This document shows, piece by piece, positions 36,690-44,456 of a DNA stretch of 64,000 bases (the first letter of the stretch is position 1; every line of letters starts with the position of its first letter). The notes beneath the pieces were generated by a model. That model saw nothing but the letters and a program-made list of their open reading frames with translations. It had not been told where the DNA came from and made no database searches. This stretch comes from UBA4416 sp048498515 (lineage in GTDB: Bacteria > Bacteroidota > Bacteroidia > B-17B0 > Aurantibacillaceae): the NCBI GenBank assembly GCA_048498515.1, contig JBEHXV010000020.1:1-64000 (forward strand), read 5' to 3'. The position numbers were made by a program, and so were the translations under genes.

Positions 36690-37376
36690 ATGCCTCATAA
36701 GATTTTAGTCATAGAAGATGAGCAAGCATTGCAGGAAACGCTGAAGCTGAACCTGGAACTTGAGGGCTATGAAGTAGATGCCTTAGGTTCGGGAGAAAAT
36801 GCCTTAACTCATATTAAATCAACAAGGCCTGATCTTATTTTACTCGATATCATGCTGCCTGCCTTAAGCGGAATGGAAATTTACAGGCAATTAAAAAGTG
36901 CGGATATAACAACACCCATTATTTTTTTAACCGCTAAAAACAGCGTGCAGGATAAAATTGAAGGTTTAAAGCTTGGCGCCGACGATTATATTACCAAGCC
37001 TTTTGATCTTGAGGAGTTGCTGCTGAGAATATACAATGTTTTAAAGAGGAATCATCCTCAAAAACAGGAAACGGGAATCTTTAAATTTGATAATTGCGCA
37101 ATCAATTTTTCAACCTTCCAGGTGGTTGGACGTGACGGCAAAACAGAGGACCTTTCGAAACGGGAAATGGCCTTGTTAAAGTTACTGACCGACAACCTGA
37201 ATAATGTCGTTTCAAGAGATGAGATCCTGGAAAAGCTTTGGAATAAGGATGAAAATCCGTCGTCAAGAACCATTGACAATTACATCTTAAATTTCAGGAA
37301 ATTGTTTGAAGCCAACCAAAAAGAACCCATTCATTTTTTATCGATAAGAGGAGTTGGGTATAAGTTTACGGTTTAA
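36690..37376 (+). CDS. OmpR-family response regulator
   Basis: A 228-residue two-domain regulator. The receiver holds IEDE, the phosphoacceptor Asp53 in LILLDIMLP, FLTAK and KPFDLEELL. The C-terminal winged helix has DLSKREMALLKLL, DEILEKLWNKDENPSSRTIDNYILNFRKLFE and IRGVGYKFTV. No histidine kinase is encoded next to it, so it is an orphan in this window. The cognate kinase may lie elsewhere. Confidence 0.95.
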   Translation: MPHKILVIEDEQALQETLKLNLELEGYEVDALGSGENALTHIKSTRPDLILLDIMLPALSGMEIYRQLKSADITTPIIFLTAKNSVQDKIEGLKLGADDYITKPFDLEELLLRIYNVLKRNHPQKQETGIFKFDNCAINFSTFQVVGRDGKTEDLSKREMALLKLLTDNLNNVVSRDEILEKLWNKDENPSSRTIDNYILNFRKLFEANQKEPIHFLSIRGVGYKFTV

Positions 37377-37385
37377 GAGCAAGTC

Positions 37386-37406
37386 ATGTTGAACTTGATT
37401 CAGCAT
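37386..37406. repeat. Short palindromic repeat (TGTTGAA..TTCAGCA type)
   Basis: ATGTTGAA and TTCAGCAT form a near-perfect stem (one G:U pair) with a 5-base loop, directly after the response regulator stop. It resembles a dispersed 'TGCTGAAnnnnnTTCAGCA' repeat that I know from many Bacteroidota intergenic regions; that identification is from memory. Confidence 0.5.
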
Positions 37407-37455
37407 CTCACGAGCCCCTGAAACGTCGCAACCTGTCCTGAGAGTCGGGAACAAA

Positions 37456-37662
37456 TTATATTTTCTTAAACCGCTCCACCTCTACTCCATCTACCATAAC
37501 CCTTTCAGTAAACATGGCCAACGGCCTTACCCACAAATTTTCCCCTTCGGGTTGGTAGGTGGCTTTGTAAACAACCAGTTCTTCAAGGGTTTCGCTATGG
37601 CGGGCAATACCAACCACTTCATAAATTTTACCCTTGTAATGTTTATATAGCCCGATTTCCAT
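37456..37662 (-). CDS. DUF1653 protein
   Basis: A 68-residue protein of the DUF1653 type: GLYKHYKGKIYEVVGIARHSETLEELVVYKA, then LWVRPLAMFTERV and a final EVERF. The family occurs alone or as a domain in larger proteins and has no proven function. It sits 42 bases from the NTF2-like gene on the same strand. Confidence 0.9.
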   Translation of the reverse strand: MEIGLYKHYKGKIYEVVGIARHSETLEELVVYKATYQPEGENLWVRPLAMFTERVMVDGVEVERFKKI

Positions 37663-37704
37663 TATTAATAATGTCTCTTACGTCCCCTTAAATCCCTTTG
37701 TCTC

Positions 37705-38130
37705 TTAGCTGGTATGATCTGCCACAATAACCCATTTCCCTTCTATCTTTTTCCAGAGCAAGGTAAAATGGCCGCCGGCCGGTTTATCCTTTGCCAGTTC
37801 CCATTTGCCAATCACATAAATGCTGTTTTCCGACAGCTGGGTACATTCCAAAATGGTAAAGGTCAATTGCCCCATGGCCTCTTTATCAGGATAACCTTTT
37901 ATGTAATTATCCAGCGTTTTTTGCCAGCCGTAGGTAATGCCTTTACTACCAATAAACTTAAGGCTATCGCTCTTCCAGTAATAAGCCATAAAACCTTTAA
38001 TATCGCCGGCATTCCAGGCTTTTTGCTGAATCATCATGCTTTCCTTTACAATACCAACGCCAGAGTTTACCTTTTGAGCACGAACACCAACAGCAAAAAA
38101 CAAACACATTAACAGAATAATCTTTCTCAT
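37705..38130 (-). CDS. Secreted NTF2-like protein (DUF4440 type)
   Basis: The frame extends to 38157, but the ATG at 38130 yields a signal peptide (MRKIILLMCLFFAVGVRAQ). The rest is SnoaL/DUF4440-like: MMIQQKAWNAGDIKGFMAYYWKSDSLKFIG near the start and GHFTLLWKKIEGKWVIVADHTS at the end, a closing pattern very typical of DUF4440. Export implies a periplasmic role. No catalytic site is evident. Confidence 0.88.
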   Translation of the reverse strand: MRKIILLMCLFFAVGVRAQKVNSGVGIVKESMMIQQKAWNAGDIKGFMAYYWKSDSLKFIGSKGITYGWQKTLDNYIKGYPDKEAMGQLTFTILECTQLSENSIYVIGKWELAKDKPAGGHFTLLWKKIEGKWVIVADHTS

Positions 38131-38193
38131 ATAACTTTCAATTGTTAATAATTTCAATCGTATAAATATCCTGTAAAATTACATAAAATGTTA

Positions 38194-38201
38194 TATCTTT
38201 G
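38194..38201 (+). promoter_or_regulatory. -7 promoter box (TATCTTTG) of the SAM-riboswitch operon
   Basis: Exact TAnnTTTG match 18 bases before the first base of the riboswitch P1 helix, as expected for the transcript start of an S-box leader. Confidence 0.55.
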
Positions 38202-38218
38202 TCCCACGTTCTTTAATA

Positions 38219-38404
38219 CACTTATTAAGAAAAGCAGAGGGATACGCCCTGTGAAGCTTTACCAACCCTTGATGAAATGTAAAATGTAAAATGCTAAATT
38301 TTAAATGTTCCATTTATAATCTGTCATCTAACATTTATCATCTCTCGAAGAAGGTGGGAACTCGTTCCCGAACCGATAGCTATCGGGATCGGGAGAAAAT
38401 AAGT
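38219..38404 (+). ncRNA. SAM-I (S-box) riboswitch aptamer
   Basis: The leader of the methyltransferase-metH operon has the S-box layout. P1 is formed by ACTTATT (38220-38226) and AATAAGT (38398-38404). The conserved core reads GAGGGATACGCCCTGTGAAG followed by ACCAACCC (38237-38268), matching the GAGGGA..GGCCC..UGAAGCC..AACC consensus. P3 is long and AT-rich (38271-38340). The 3' core is AAGGTGGGAA, and P4 is a strong hairpin (38367-38393) holding CCGATAGCTATCGG. SAM binding should close P1 and allow the terminator behind it. This is a sequence-pattern call and needs a covariance search. Confidence 0.82.
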
Positions 38405-38444
38405 CGGAATACATTAGTAAAACATAATTAAAAAAATAAACGCT

Positions 38445-38481
38445 AATCCCTTCTGACTATAAACAGCAGAAGGGATTTTTT
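38445..38481 (+). terminator. Riboswitch-controlled terminator
   Basis: An 11-bp perfect stem (AATCCCTTCTG / CAGAAGGGATT) with an 11-base loop and a T-run that ends 7 bases before the ATG at 38488. The 3' arm of P1 and following bases (AAGTCGGAA, 38401-38409) can pair with TTCTGACT (38451-38458) inside the terminator, which supplies the antiterminator. High SAM should therefore switch the operon off. Confidence 0.88.
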
Positions 38482-38487
38482 ATTTTA

Positions 38488-39255
38488 ATGACCAGGGAAG
38501 TAACACATAGATTTTCAGACAGAGTTGATAACTATATCAAATACCGTCCACATTATCCGCAGGATGTATTTGATTATCTGAGTTCTTACAACATCATCAA
38601 CCAAAGTTCTGTAATTGCCGATATTGGATCAGGGACCGGCATTTCGTCAGAACCGTTTTTAAAAATGAACCTGACCGTTTATGCCGTTGAACCTAACACG
38701 GAAATGAGGCTTGCCGCCGAAGATCTATTAAAGAATTATAAAAATTTCAACAGTGTTGATGCTACTGCCGAAAATACCGGTTTAAAAGACCAGTCGGTTG
38801 ATGTGATTATTGCGGGACAAGCATTTCATTGGTTCGACAGGGAGAAAACCAAACAGGAATTTAAGCGCATTTTAAAACCCGGCGGTTATGTTGTTTTATT
38901 ATGGAATGACCGGCAGACCGATAGCAGCGATTTTTCAAGATCATACGAAGATTTTTTACAGGCTTGTGGAACCGATTATAAAGCGGTTAATCACAAAAAC
39001 GTACAGGAAAAGGAAATATTTGACTCCTTCTTTGGTGAAGGAAACTACACCGAAAAATGGTTTTACAATTACCAGGATGTTGATCTTACCGGGTTAAAAG
39101 GCCGCGTTCTCTCATCATCCTACATGCCTAACGAAGGGCATACCGATTATGAATACATGATGTACTGTTTAAAAAAAGTATTTGCAAGGTATCAGCAAAA
39201 CAACACAGTACGCCTGGATTATGATACCAAAATTTATTACGGAAAATTACATTGA
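38488..39255 (+). CDS. Class I SAM-dependent methyltransferase, riboswitch-controlled
   Basis: A 255-residue protein with SSVIADIGSGTGISSEPFL (motif I), YAVEPNTEMRLAA (motif II), DVIIAGQAFHWFDREKTKQEF (the FHWF of the trans-aconitate/UbiE-like group) and EFKRILKPGGYVVLLWND (motif VI). The ATG lies 7 bases after the riboswitch terminator's T-run, so the terminator directly guards translation of this gene. It is followed after 13 bases by metH, so both are probably controlled by SAM. The substrate is unknown; a role in methyl-group metabolism is inferred from the context. Confidence 0.92.
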   Translation: MTREVTHRFSDRVDNYIKYRPHYPQDVFDYLSSYNIINQSSVIADIGSGTGISSEPFLKMNLTVYAVEPNTEMRLAAEDLLKNYKNFNSVDATAENTGLKDQSVDVIIAGQAFHWFDREKTKQEFKRILKPGGYVVLLWNDRQTDSSDFSRSYEDFLQACGTDYKAVNHKNVQEKEIFDSFFGEGNYTEKWFYNYQDVDLTGLKGRVLSSSYMPNEGHTDYEYMMYCLKKVFARYQQNNTVRLDYDTKIYYGKLH

Positions 39256-39268
39256 AATAAAAACTTAT

Positions 39269-42200
39269 ATGACCTCCGACATTAAACAAGAATTGGAAAA
39301 AAGGGTATTGGTGATTGATGGCGCCATGGGCTCCATGATACAACAATATAAACTCACTGAAAAGGATTTCAGAGGCAAACGCTTTGCCGACTGGCATAAG
39401 GACCTGCAAGGCAATAACGACTTGCTGTCTATTACGCAACCACAGATCATTAAAACCATTCATAAAGAATATCTAAAAGCGGGCGCCGATATTATTGAAA
39501 CTAACACCTTTAGTGATACAACCATTGCCATGGCTGATTATGACATGCAGGAGTTTGTATACGAACTGAATTATGAATCGGCAAAAATTGCCAAAGAGGC
39601 CATTGCTGAATTTAAAATTGAATTCCCGGAGTTTGCTTCCGTTCCCAAATTTGTGGCCGGAGCCATCGGGCCAACCAACCGTACCTTGTCTTTATCACCA
39701 AATGTAAACGATCCCGGTTTCAGAGCTATTACCTTTGACGAGCTGGCAGAAGCCTACACGGAACAGGTTCGTGGATTGATTGATGGTGGTGCCGACCTGT
39801 TATTGATTGAAACTATTTTTGATACCCTGAATGCCAAAGCCGCCTTATACGCCATACAAAATTACTGTCAGAAAATTGATAAGAAAATGCCGGTTATGGT
39901 TTCGGGAACCATAACCGATGCCAGCGGAAGAACCTTATCGGGCCAAACTACCGAAGCCTTTTTAAATTCCGTATCACACGTTGATCTGCTAAGCGTTGGT
40001 CTGAATTGTGCCCTGGGCGCTAAGGACATGCGTCCTTACCTCGAAGAACTTTCGAATAAAGCGCCATTTTATGTCAGTGCATACCCTAATGCCGGCTTGC
40101 CCAACCAATTTGGCGAGTACGACCAGGACGCACATGAAATGGGCCACCAGATAGAGGATTTTTTAAAAGCGGGATTTTTAAACATTGTTGGCGGCTGCTG
40201 TGGCACTACACCGGCACACATTAAACGCATTGCCGAAATTGCCAAAGATGCCAAGCCCCGTAAAAAACCTCAGCCTGATACGCTAATGCATTTAAGTGGT
40301 TTAGAGCCCTATACGCTAACGCCTGAAAGTAACTTTTTAAATGTAGGCGAGCGTACCAATGTAACCGGTTCTAAAAAATTTCTGCGCTTAATTAAAGAAG
40401 GTAATTTTGAAGAAGCCCTATCCATTGCCAAAGAACAGGTTGATGGCGGCGCGCAGGTCATTGATGTGAACATGGATGAAGGGATGCTGGACAGTGAACA
40501 ATCCATGACCACTTTTTTAAACCTGATAGCCTCTGAACCTGATATTTCAAGGGTACCAATCATGATCGATTCCAGTAAATGGACGGTAATTGAAGCCGGG
40601 TTGAAATGCGTGCAGGGAAAAGCAATTGTAAACTCTATTTCCTTAAAAGAAGGCGAGGAAAAATTTATTGAACAGGCCCTGAAAATAAAACAATACGGCG
40701 CAGCTGTTATTGTGATGGCCTTTGACGAAGTTGGACAGGCCGATACCCTGGAGCGCAGAAAAGAAATTTGTAAACGTGCCTATGACATTTTAGTTGATAA
40801 AGTAAATTTCCCGGCACAGGATATTATTTTTGATCCTAATATTTTCCCTGTAGCCACAGGAATGGAAGAACACCGCTTAAACGCGCTCGATTTTTTCAAT
40901 TCTACCAAATGGATCAAAGAAAATTTACCACATGCCAAAGTGAGCGGTGGCGTGAGTAACGTATCGTTTTCATTCAGGGGGAACGACCATGTGCGTGAGG
41001 CCATCCACGGCGCTTTCCTGTACCATGCTGTAAAAAATGGCATGGACATGGGAATTGTTAACCCGGCACAATTGCAGGTTTACGATGATATTGACAAAAC
41101 TTTGCTGGAACTGGTAGAAGATGTGTTACTGAACCGCAGGGACGATGCCACTGAACGCCTGGTGGAACACGCCGAATCGTTAAAAGGCATTACCAAAGAA
41201 AAAACGGAGAAAGATGAGGAATGGAGAAAAGGAACGGTTGAAGAGCGCTTAAGCCATGCCCTGGTAAAAGGTTTGGTAGAATACATTGATAGTGATACCG
41301 AAGAGGCACGACAAAAATTAGGAAGACCATTACACGTGATTGAAGGGCCGTTAATGGCCGGCATGAACGTAGTTGGCGACCTGTTTGGCAGCGGAAAAAT
41401 GTTCTTACCGCAAGTGGTAAAAAGTGCCCGTGTAATGAAAAAAGCGGTAGCTTACCTGGAACCTTACCTATTGAAAGAAAAAGAAGAAAATGCCAAAGCC
41501 GGAATTGTGAGTGCCGGAAGAACCAATGCCGGCAAGATTTTAATGGCAACCGTAAAAGGCGATGTGCATGACATTGGCAAAAACATTGTGGGCGTTGTGC
41601 TGGCCTGTAACAATTACGAGATCATTGACCTTGGCGTGATGGTAAGCTGTGACAAAATTTTAGAAGAAGCAAAAAAACACGAAGTGGATGTTATTGGCCT
41701 GAGTGGCTTAATTACGCCATCGCTTGATGAAATGGTGCATGTAGCCAAAGAAATGGAGCGGTTAAATTTCAAAACCCCCTTATTAATTGGTGGCGCTACA
41801 ACCTCTAAGGTGCATACAGCCGTTAAAATTGCGCAAAATTATTCGGGGCCGGTAGTGCATGTAAACGATGCCAGTAAATCGGTACCTGTTGCCAGCAGCC
41901 TCATCTCACGGGAATTACGCGATGCATTTATGTCCGACGTAAATAAAGATTATGAGCGTGTGCGTGAACAAAATAAAAATGCGCAATCGCAAAACAAGCT
42001 GATCTCATTGGCGGAAGCAAGAGAAAATAAATTTCCGATTGACTGGGCTAAAACAGAAATCGTAAAACCAGCCTTCACAGGCAATAAAGTATTTGACAAT
42101 TACGATCTGAGCGAAATTGCCGAATACATTGACTGGACCCCCTTCTTTCACAGTTGGGAAATGAAAGGTTCTTATCCTAAAATTTTAAAAGATCCTGAAC

Positions 42201-43423
42201 GTGGTGCTGAGGCCAATAAATTATTTAATGACGCACAGCAAATGCTAAAAAAAATAATTACTGAAAAATGGCTGACAGCAAAAGCAGTCATTGGCATCTA
42301 TCCTGCCAATACAGTAAACCACGATGACACGGAAGTATATGATGAAAGCGGAAAAACCATTACCACATTCTATTCGTTACGTCAGCAAAGTAAAAAACCG
42401 GCCGGACAATACAACGTGGCTTTGTCGGATTTTATAAAACCAAAAGACCTCACCCCTAACCCCTCTCTAAAGGAGAGGGGGACCGGATACAACTCCGGTC
42501 GGTTCTCGTCGGCACCGAACTATTTTTTAAGTTCAGAGGCAGACTGGGCTAATACAATTGATTATGCAAAAGAAAACAGAAAAAACCCTACAAAAGCAGA
42601 AGGCATATTATGGGATGCTTTAAGGAATAAAAAGCAGAATTACAAATTCAGAAGACAACACCCGATCAAACAATTCATTCCTGACTTTGTGTGTATTGAA
42701 AAACGTCTGATAATTGAAGTTGATGGTTCCATTCATTTAAAGCAAAAAGAGAAAGACGAGAACCGGACCACAGAATTAAATAATCTCGGTTTTGATGTTA
42801 TACGATTCACGAATGATGAAGTTGAAAATAACCTGGATAAAGTATTGGAAACAATTACAGAAGTTCTAAACTCCCCCCTCTCCTTTGGAGAGGGGCCGGG
42901 GGTGAGGTCCACCGACTACATAGGCGCTTTTGCCCTCACCACCGGGATTGGTATTGATGAGCACGTGGCCCGTTTTGAAGCCGACCACGATGATTACAGT
43001 GCCATTATGCTAAAAGCCCTGGCCGACCGTTTAGCAGAAGCCTTTGCGGAATTGATGCATAAAAAAGTACGTAAAGAGTTTTGGGGCTACGCCAAAAATG
43101 AGGATCTGAAAAATGAAGAATTGATTAAGGAAGAATATGCCGGTATTCGTCCTGCACCGGGCTACCCTGCCCAGCCCGACCATACCGAAAAGAACACGAT
43201 CTGGAAATTGCTGGACGTGGAAAAGAACGCCGGAATTATTTTAACCGAAAGCCTGGCTATGGTGCCTACTGCGGCGGTAAGCGGCTTGTATTTTGCCCAT
43301 CCCCAATCGCACTATTTCGGGATTGGCAAATTAAATAAAGAGCAGATTGAAGATTATGCCAGACGCAAAAACATGAGTGTGGAAGCGGTTGAACGCTGGC
43401 TGGGAAGCGTATTGGCTTATTAA
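39269..43423 (+). CDS. metH: Cobalamin-dependent methionine synthase carrying an in-frame DUF559 insertion
   Basis: The frame opens at 39182, but the ATG at 39269 gives the normal MTSDIKQELEKRVLVIDGAMGS start. It is 1384 residues long, against about 1227 for E. coli MetH. Domains in order: homocysteine/zinc (Cys247, Cys310, Cys311, the same numbers as in E. coli), pterin-binding (FLNVGERTNVTGSKKF), cap, B12-binding with GDVHDIGKN (His767, DxHxxG), and the AdoMet activation domain (RPAPGYPAQPDH). Residues 1061-1213 are an insertion between FIKPKD and STDYIGAFA; removing them gives 1231 residues. It makes methionine from homocysteine and methyl-tetrahydrofolate. Whether the enzyme tolerates the insert is untested. 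Confidence 0.96.
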   Translation: MTSDIKQELEKRVLVIDGAMGSMIQQYKLTEKDFRGKRFADWHKDLQGNNDLLSITQPQIIKTIHKEYLKAGADIIETNTFSDTTIAMADYDMQEFVYELNYESAKIAKEAIAEFKIEFPEFASVPKFVAGAIGPTNRTLSLSPNVNDPGFRAITFDELAEAYTEQVRGLIDGGADLLLIETIFDTLNAKAALYAIQNYCQKIDKKMPVMVSGTITDASGRTLSGQTTEAFLNSVSHVDLLSVGLNCALGAKDMRPYLEELSNKAPFYVSAYPNAGLPNQFGEYDQDAHEMGHQIEDFLKAGFLNIVGGCCGTTPAHIKRIAEIAKDAKPRKKPQPDTLMHLSGLEPYTLTPESNFLNVGERTNVTGSKKFLRLIKEGNFEEALSIAKEQVDGGAQVIDVNMDEGMLDSEQSMTTFLNLIASEPDISRVPIMIDSSKWTVIEAGLKCVQGKAIVNSISLKEGEEKFIEQALKIKQYGAAVIVMAFDEVGQADTLERRKEICKRAYDILVDKVNFPAQDIIFDPNIFPVATGMEEHRLNALDFFNSTKWIKENLPHAKVSGGVSNVSFSFRGNDHVREAIHGAFLYHAVKNGMDMGIVNPAQLQVYDDIDKTLLELVEDVLLNRRDDATERLVEHAESLKGITKEKTEKDEEWRKGTVEERLSHALVKGLVEYIDSDTEEARQKLGRPLHVIEGPLMAGMNVVGDLFGSGKMFLPQVVKSARVMKKAVAYLEPYLLKEKEENAKAGIVSAGRTNAGKILMATVKGDVHDIGKNIVGVVLACNNYEIIDLGVMVSCDKILEEAKKHEVDVIGLSGLITPSLDEMVHVAKEMERLNFKTPLLIGGATTSKVHTAVKIAQNYSGPVVHVNDASKSVPVASSLISRELRDAFMSDVNKDYERVREQNKNAQSQNKLISLAEARENKFPIDWAKTEIVKPAFTGNKVFDNYDLSEIAEYIDWTPFFHSWEMKGSYPKILKDPERGAEANKLFNDAQQMLKKIITEKWLTAKAVIGIYPANTVNHDDTEVYDESGKTITTFYSLRQQSKKPAGQYNVALSDFIKPKDLTPNPSLKERGTGYNSGRFSSAPNYFLSSEADWANTIDYAKENRKNPTKAEGILWDALRNKKQNYKFRRQHPIKQFIPDFVCIEKRLIIEVDGSIHLKQKEKDENRTTELNNLGFDVIRFTNDEVENNLDKVLETITEVLNSPLSFGEGPGVRSTDYIGAFALTTGIGIDEHVARFEADHDDYSAIMLKALADRLAEAFAELMHKKVRKEFWGYAKNEDLKNEELIKEEYAGIRPAPGYPAQPDHTEKNTIWKLLDVEKNAGIILTESLAMVPTAAVSGLYFAHPQSHYFGIGKLNKEQIEDYARRKNMSVEAVERWLGSVLAY
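42446..42909 (+). mobile_element. Palindrome-bounded, in-frame mobile element encoding a DUF559 nuclease domain
   Basis: The ends (42446-42481 and 42874-42909) are 36-bp inverted repeats with four differences, all transitions. Each end is itself a hairpin (CCCCTCTC..AAAGGAGAGGGG). Between them lies an open frame, in phase with metH, that encodes a DUF559-type domain. The minimal inserted length, 42449-42907, is 459 bases (153 codons), so the host frame is kept. No clear target duplication can be fixed. I know no named family for this; DUF559 genes flanked by such repeats recur in Bacteroidota, to my memory. Confidence 0.8.
42520..42870 (+). other. DUF559 endonuclease-like domain inside metH
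   Basis: Encoded in the metH frame without a start codon of its own (no ATG in the insert). The domain runs from about FLSSEADWANTIDYAKENR through PTKAEGILWDALRNKK, YKFRRQHPIKQFIPDFVC, EKRLIIEVDGSIH and LGFDVIRFTNDEVENNL. The Glu of the first helix, the Asp of PDF and the Glu/Asp of IIEVDG are the conserved positions of the VSR/PD-(D/E)XK-like DUF559 fold, so the nuclease site looks intact. It would be made only as part of the MetH polypeptide. Confidence 0.85.
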
Positions 43424-43431
43424 CAGATGGT

Positions 43432-43932
43432 ATGACAGTAGAAACTCTTGTTAAAACGCTTGATTTATTGCCCCATCCGGAAGGTGGGTATTATAAGGAA
43501 ACGTACCGTTCGCCTCTGAAATTGTCGGCGCAATGTTTGCCGTCTGATTTTAGCGGAGAAAGAAATATTGCCACGGGCATTTACTTCCTGATTGAAAAAG
43601 GAAACTTCTCCGCTTTACATAAAATTAAAAGCGACGAAACCTGGCATTTTTATTTTGGCGACGCGCTTGATGTTATTGAGATTGACGAAACAGGGAATTT
43701 AAAAATAACGGCTATTGGTTCGGATCTTTTAAAACGAGAATCGTTTCAATATACCGTAAAAGCCAATACCTGGTTTGGGTCGAGAGTGAGATCAGGCGGC
43801 AATTTTTCTCTCGTTGGTTGTACGGTTTATCCCGGCTTTGATTTTGCTGATTTTGAAATGGCCAAACGATCCGTCCTCATCAACCAATTTCCTCAACACA
43901 CAAGCATTATTACCGAATTAACAAGGATTTAA
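43432..43932 (+). CDS. Cupin protein, DUF985 family
   Basis: A 166-residue cupin with the DUF985 opening LLPHPEGGYYKETYRS, IYFLIEKGNFSALHKIKSDETWHFYFGDALDVIEI (cupin motif 1, His and Glu) and SFQYTVKANTWFGSRV, then SLVGCTVYPGFDFADFEMA. The family binds small molecules or sugars but has no fixed reaction. It starts 8 bases after metH and could share its transcript, and so SAM control. Confidence 0.92.
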   Translation: MTVETLVKTLDLLPHPEGGYYKETYRSPLKLSAQCLPSDFSGERNIATGIYFLIEKGNFSALHKIKSDETWHFYFGDALDVIEIDETGNLKITAIGSDLLKRESFQYTVKANTWFGSRVRSGGNFSLVGCTVYPGFDFADFEMAKRSVLINQFPQHTSIITELTRI

Positions 43933-43937
43933 GAATT

Positions 43938-43968
43938 ATAGCAAATTAATGTAATTTTGATTTGCTAT
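43938..43968 (+). terminator. Possible terminator or promoter-linked hairpin
   Basis: ATAGCAAAT and ATTTGCTAT form a perfect 9-bp stem with a 13-base loop just after the cupin gene. The T-run is weak (ATATTTACT) and the end overlaps a TATATTTA box, so this may be either a weak terminator or a promoter region for the next gene. Confidence 0.45.
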
Positions 43969-43989
43969 ATTTACTCATCCTAAACTGTT

Positions 43990-44373
43990 ATGAAGACTTT
44001 TGAGACCAATGCATACACCATGAATGTTCATGATGATTTGTTGATTGAATTTAAAGTTAAAAAAAATGTTACCCTGCAGGCTAGTGATGTATGGGAATCG
44101 AGGGACCAATCCGTGAACCACATTCCGGGTAAAAAATTCATGGTTTTGTTTGAAGGCGACGATAACTCCGATGTATCAGGCGATGCACGCCGTGCCGGCG
44201 CTTCGCTGGAATATACCAAACACGTAGCAGCCTTGGCTTTATACAGTAACAAGTTTCATGAGAACATCATTGGCAATTTATTCCTAAAGATCAACAAACC
44301 CCTTGTTCCTACCAAATTTTTTGACGACAGGAACAATGCGATTGCCTGGCTAAGAACCTTTCAAAAACCTTAA
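43990..44373 (+). CDS. STAS/SpoIIAA-like conserved protein
   Basis: A 127-residue soluble protein. The pattern fits STAS- or SpoIIAA-like proteins of Bacteroidota: a strand-rich first half (MNVHDDLLIEFKVKKNVTLQASDVWESRDQS), FMVLFEGDD in the middle, KHVAALALYSNKFHENIIGNLFLKINKP and an AIAWLRTF C-terminal helix. This resemblance is by eye, and the function is unknown. A short terminator follows. Confidence 0.6.
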   Translation: MKTFETNAYTMNVHDDLLIEFKVKKNVTLQASDVWESRDQSVNHIPGKKFMVLFEGDDNSDVSGDARRAGASLEYTKHVAALALYSNKFHENIIGNLFLKINKPLVPTKFFDDRNNAIAWLRTFQKP

Positions 44374-44374
44374 T

Positions 44375-44400
44375 AAAATGCTTATTTGTTAGCATTTTTT
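44375..44400 (+). terminator. Rho-independent terminator
   Basis: Stem AAATGCT / AGCATTT with an 8-base loop, followed by TTTTTT. It follows the STAS-like gene's stop directly. Confidence 0.75.
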
Positions 44401-44456
44401 AGCGACACTATTTTATAATATATCGTTATATTTATACGACTACTATCTTATAAAAT

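Noticed and set aside
38373..38386. CCGATAGCTATCGG as an independent dispersed palindrome
   Set aside because: It forms the P4 helix of the S-box aptamer, which explains it better.
42446..42909. Intein or group I/II intron in metH
   Set aside because: No Cys/Ser start, no C-terminal His-Asn, and no splice-domain blocks. The frame stays open throughout, so no intron is needed.
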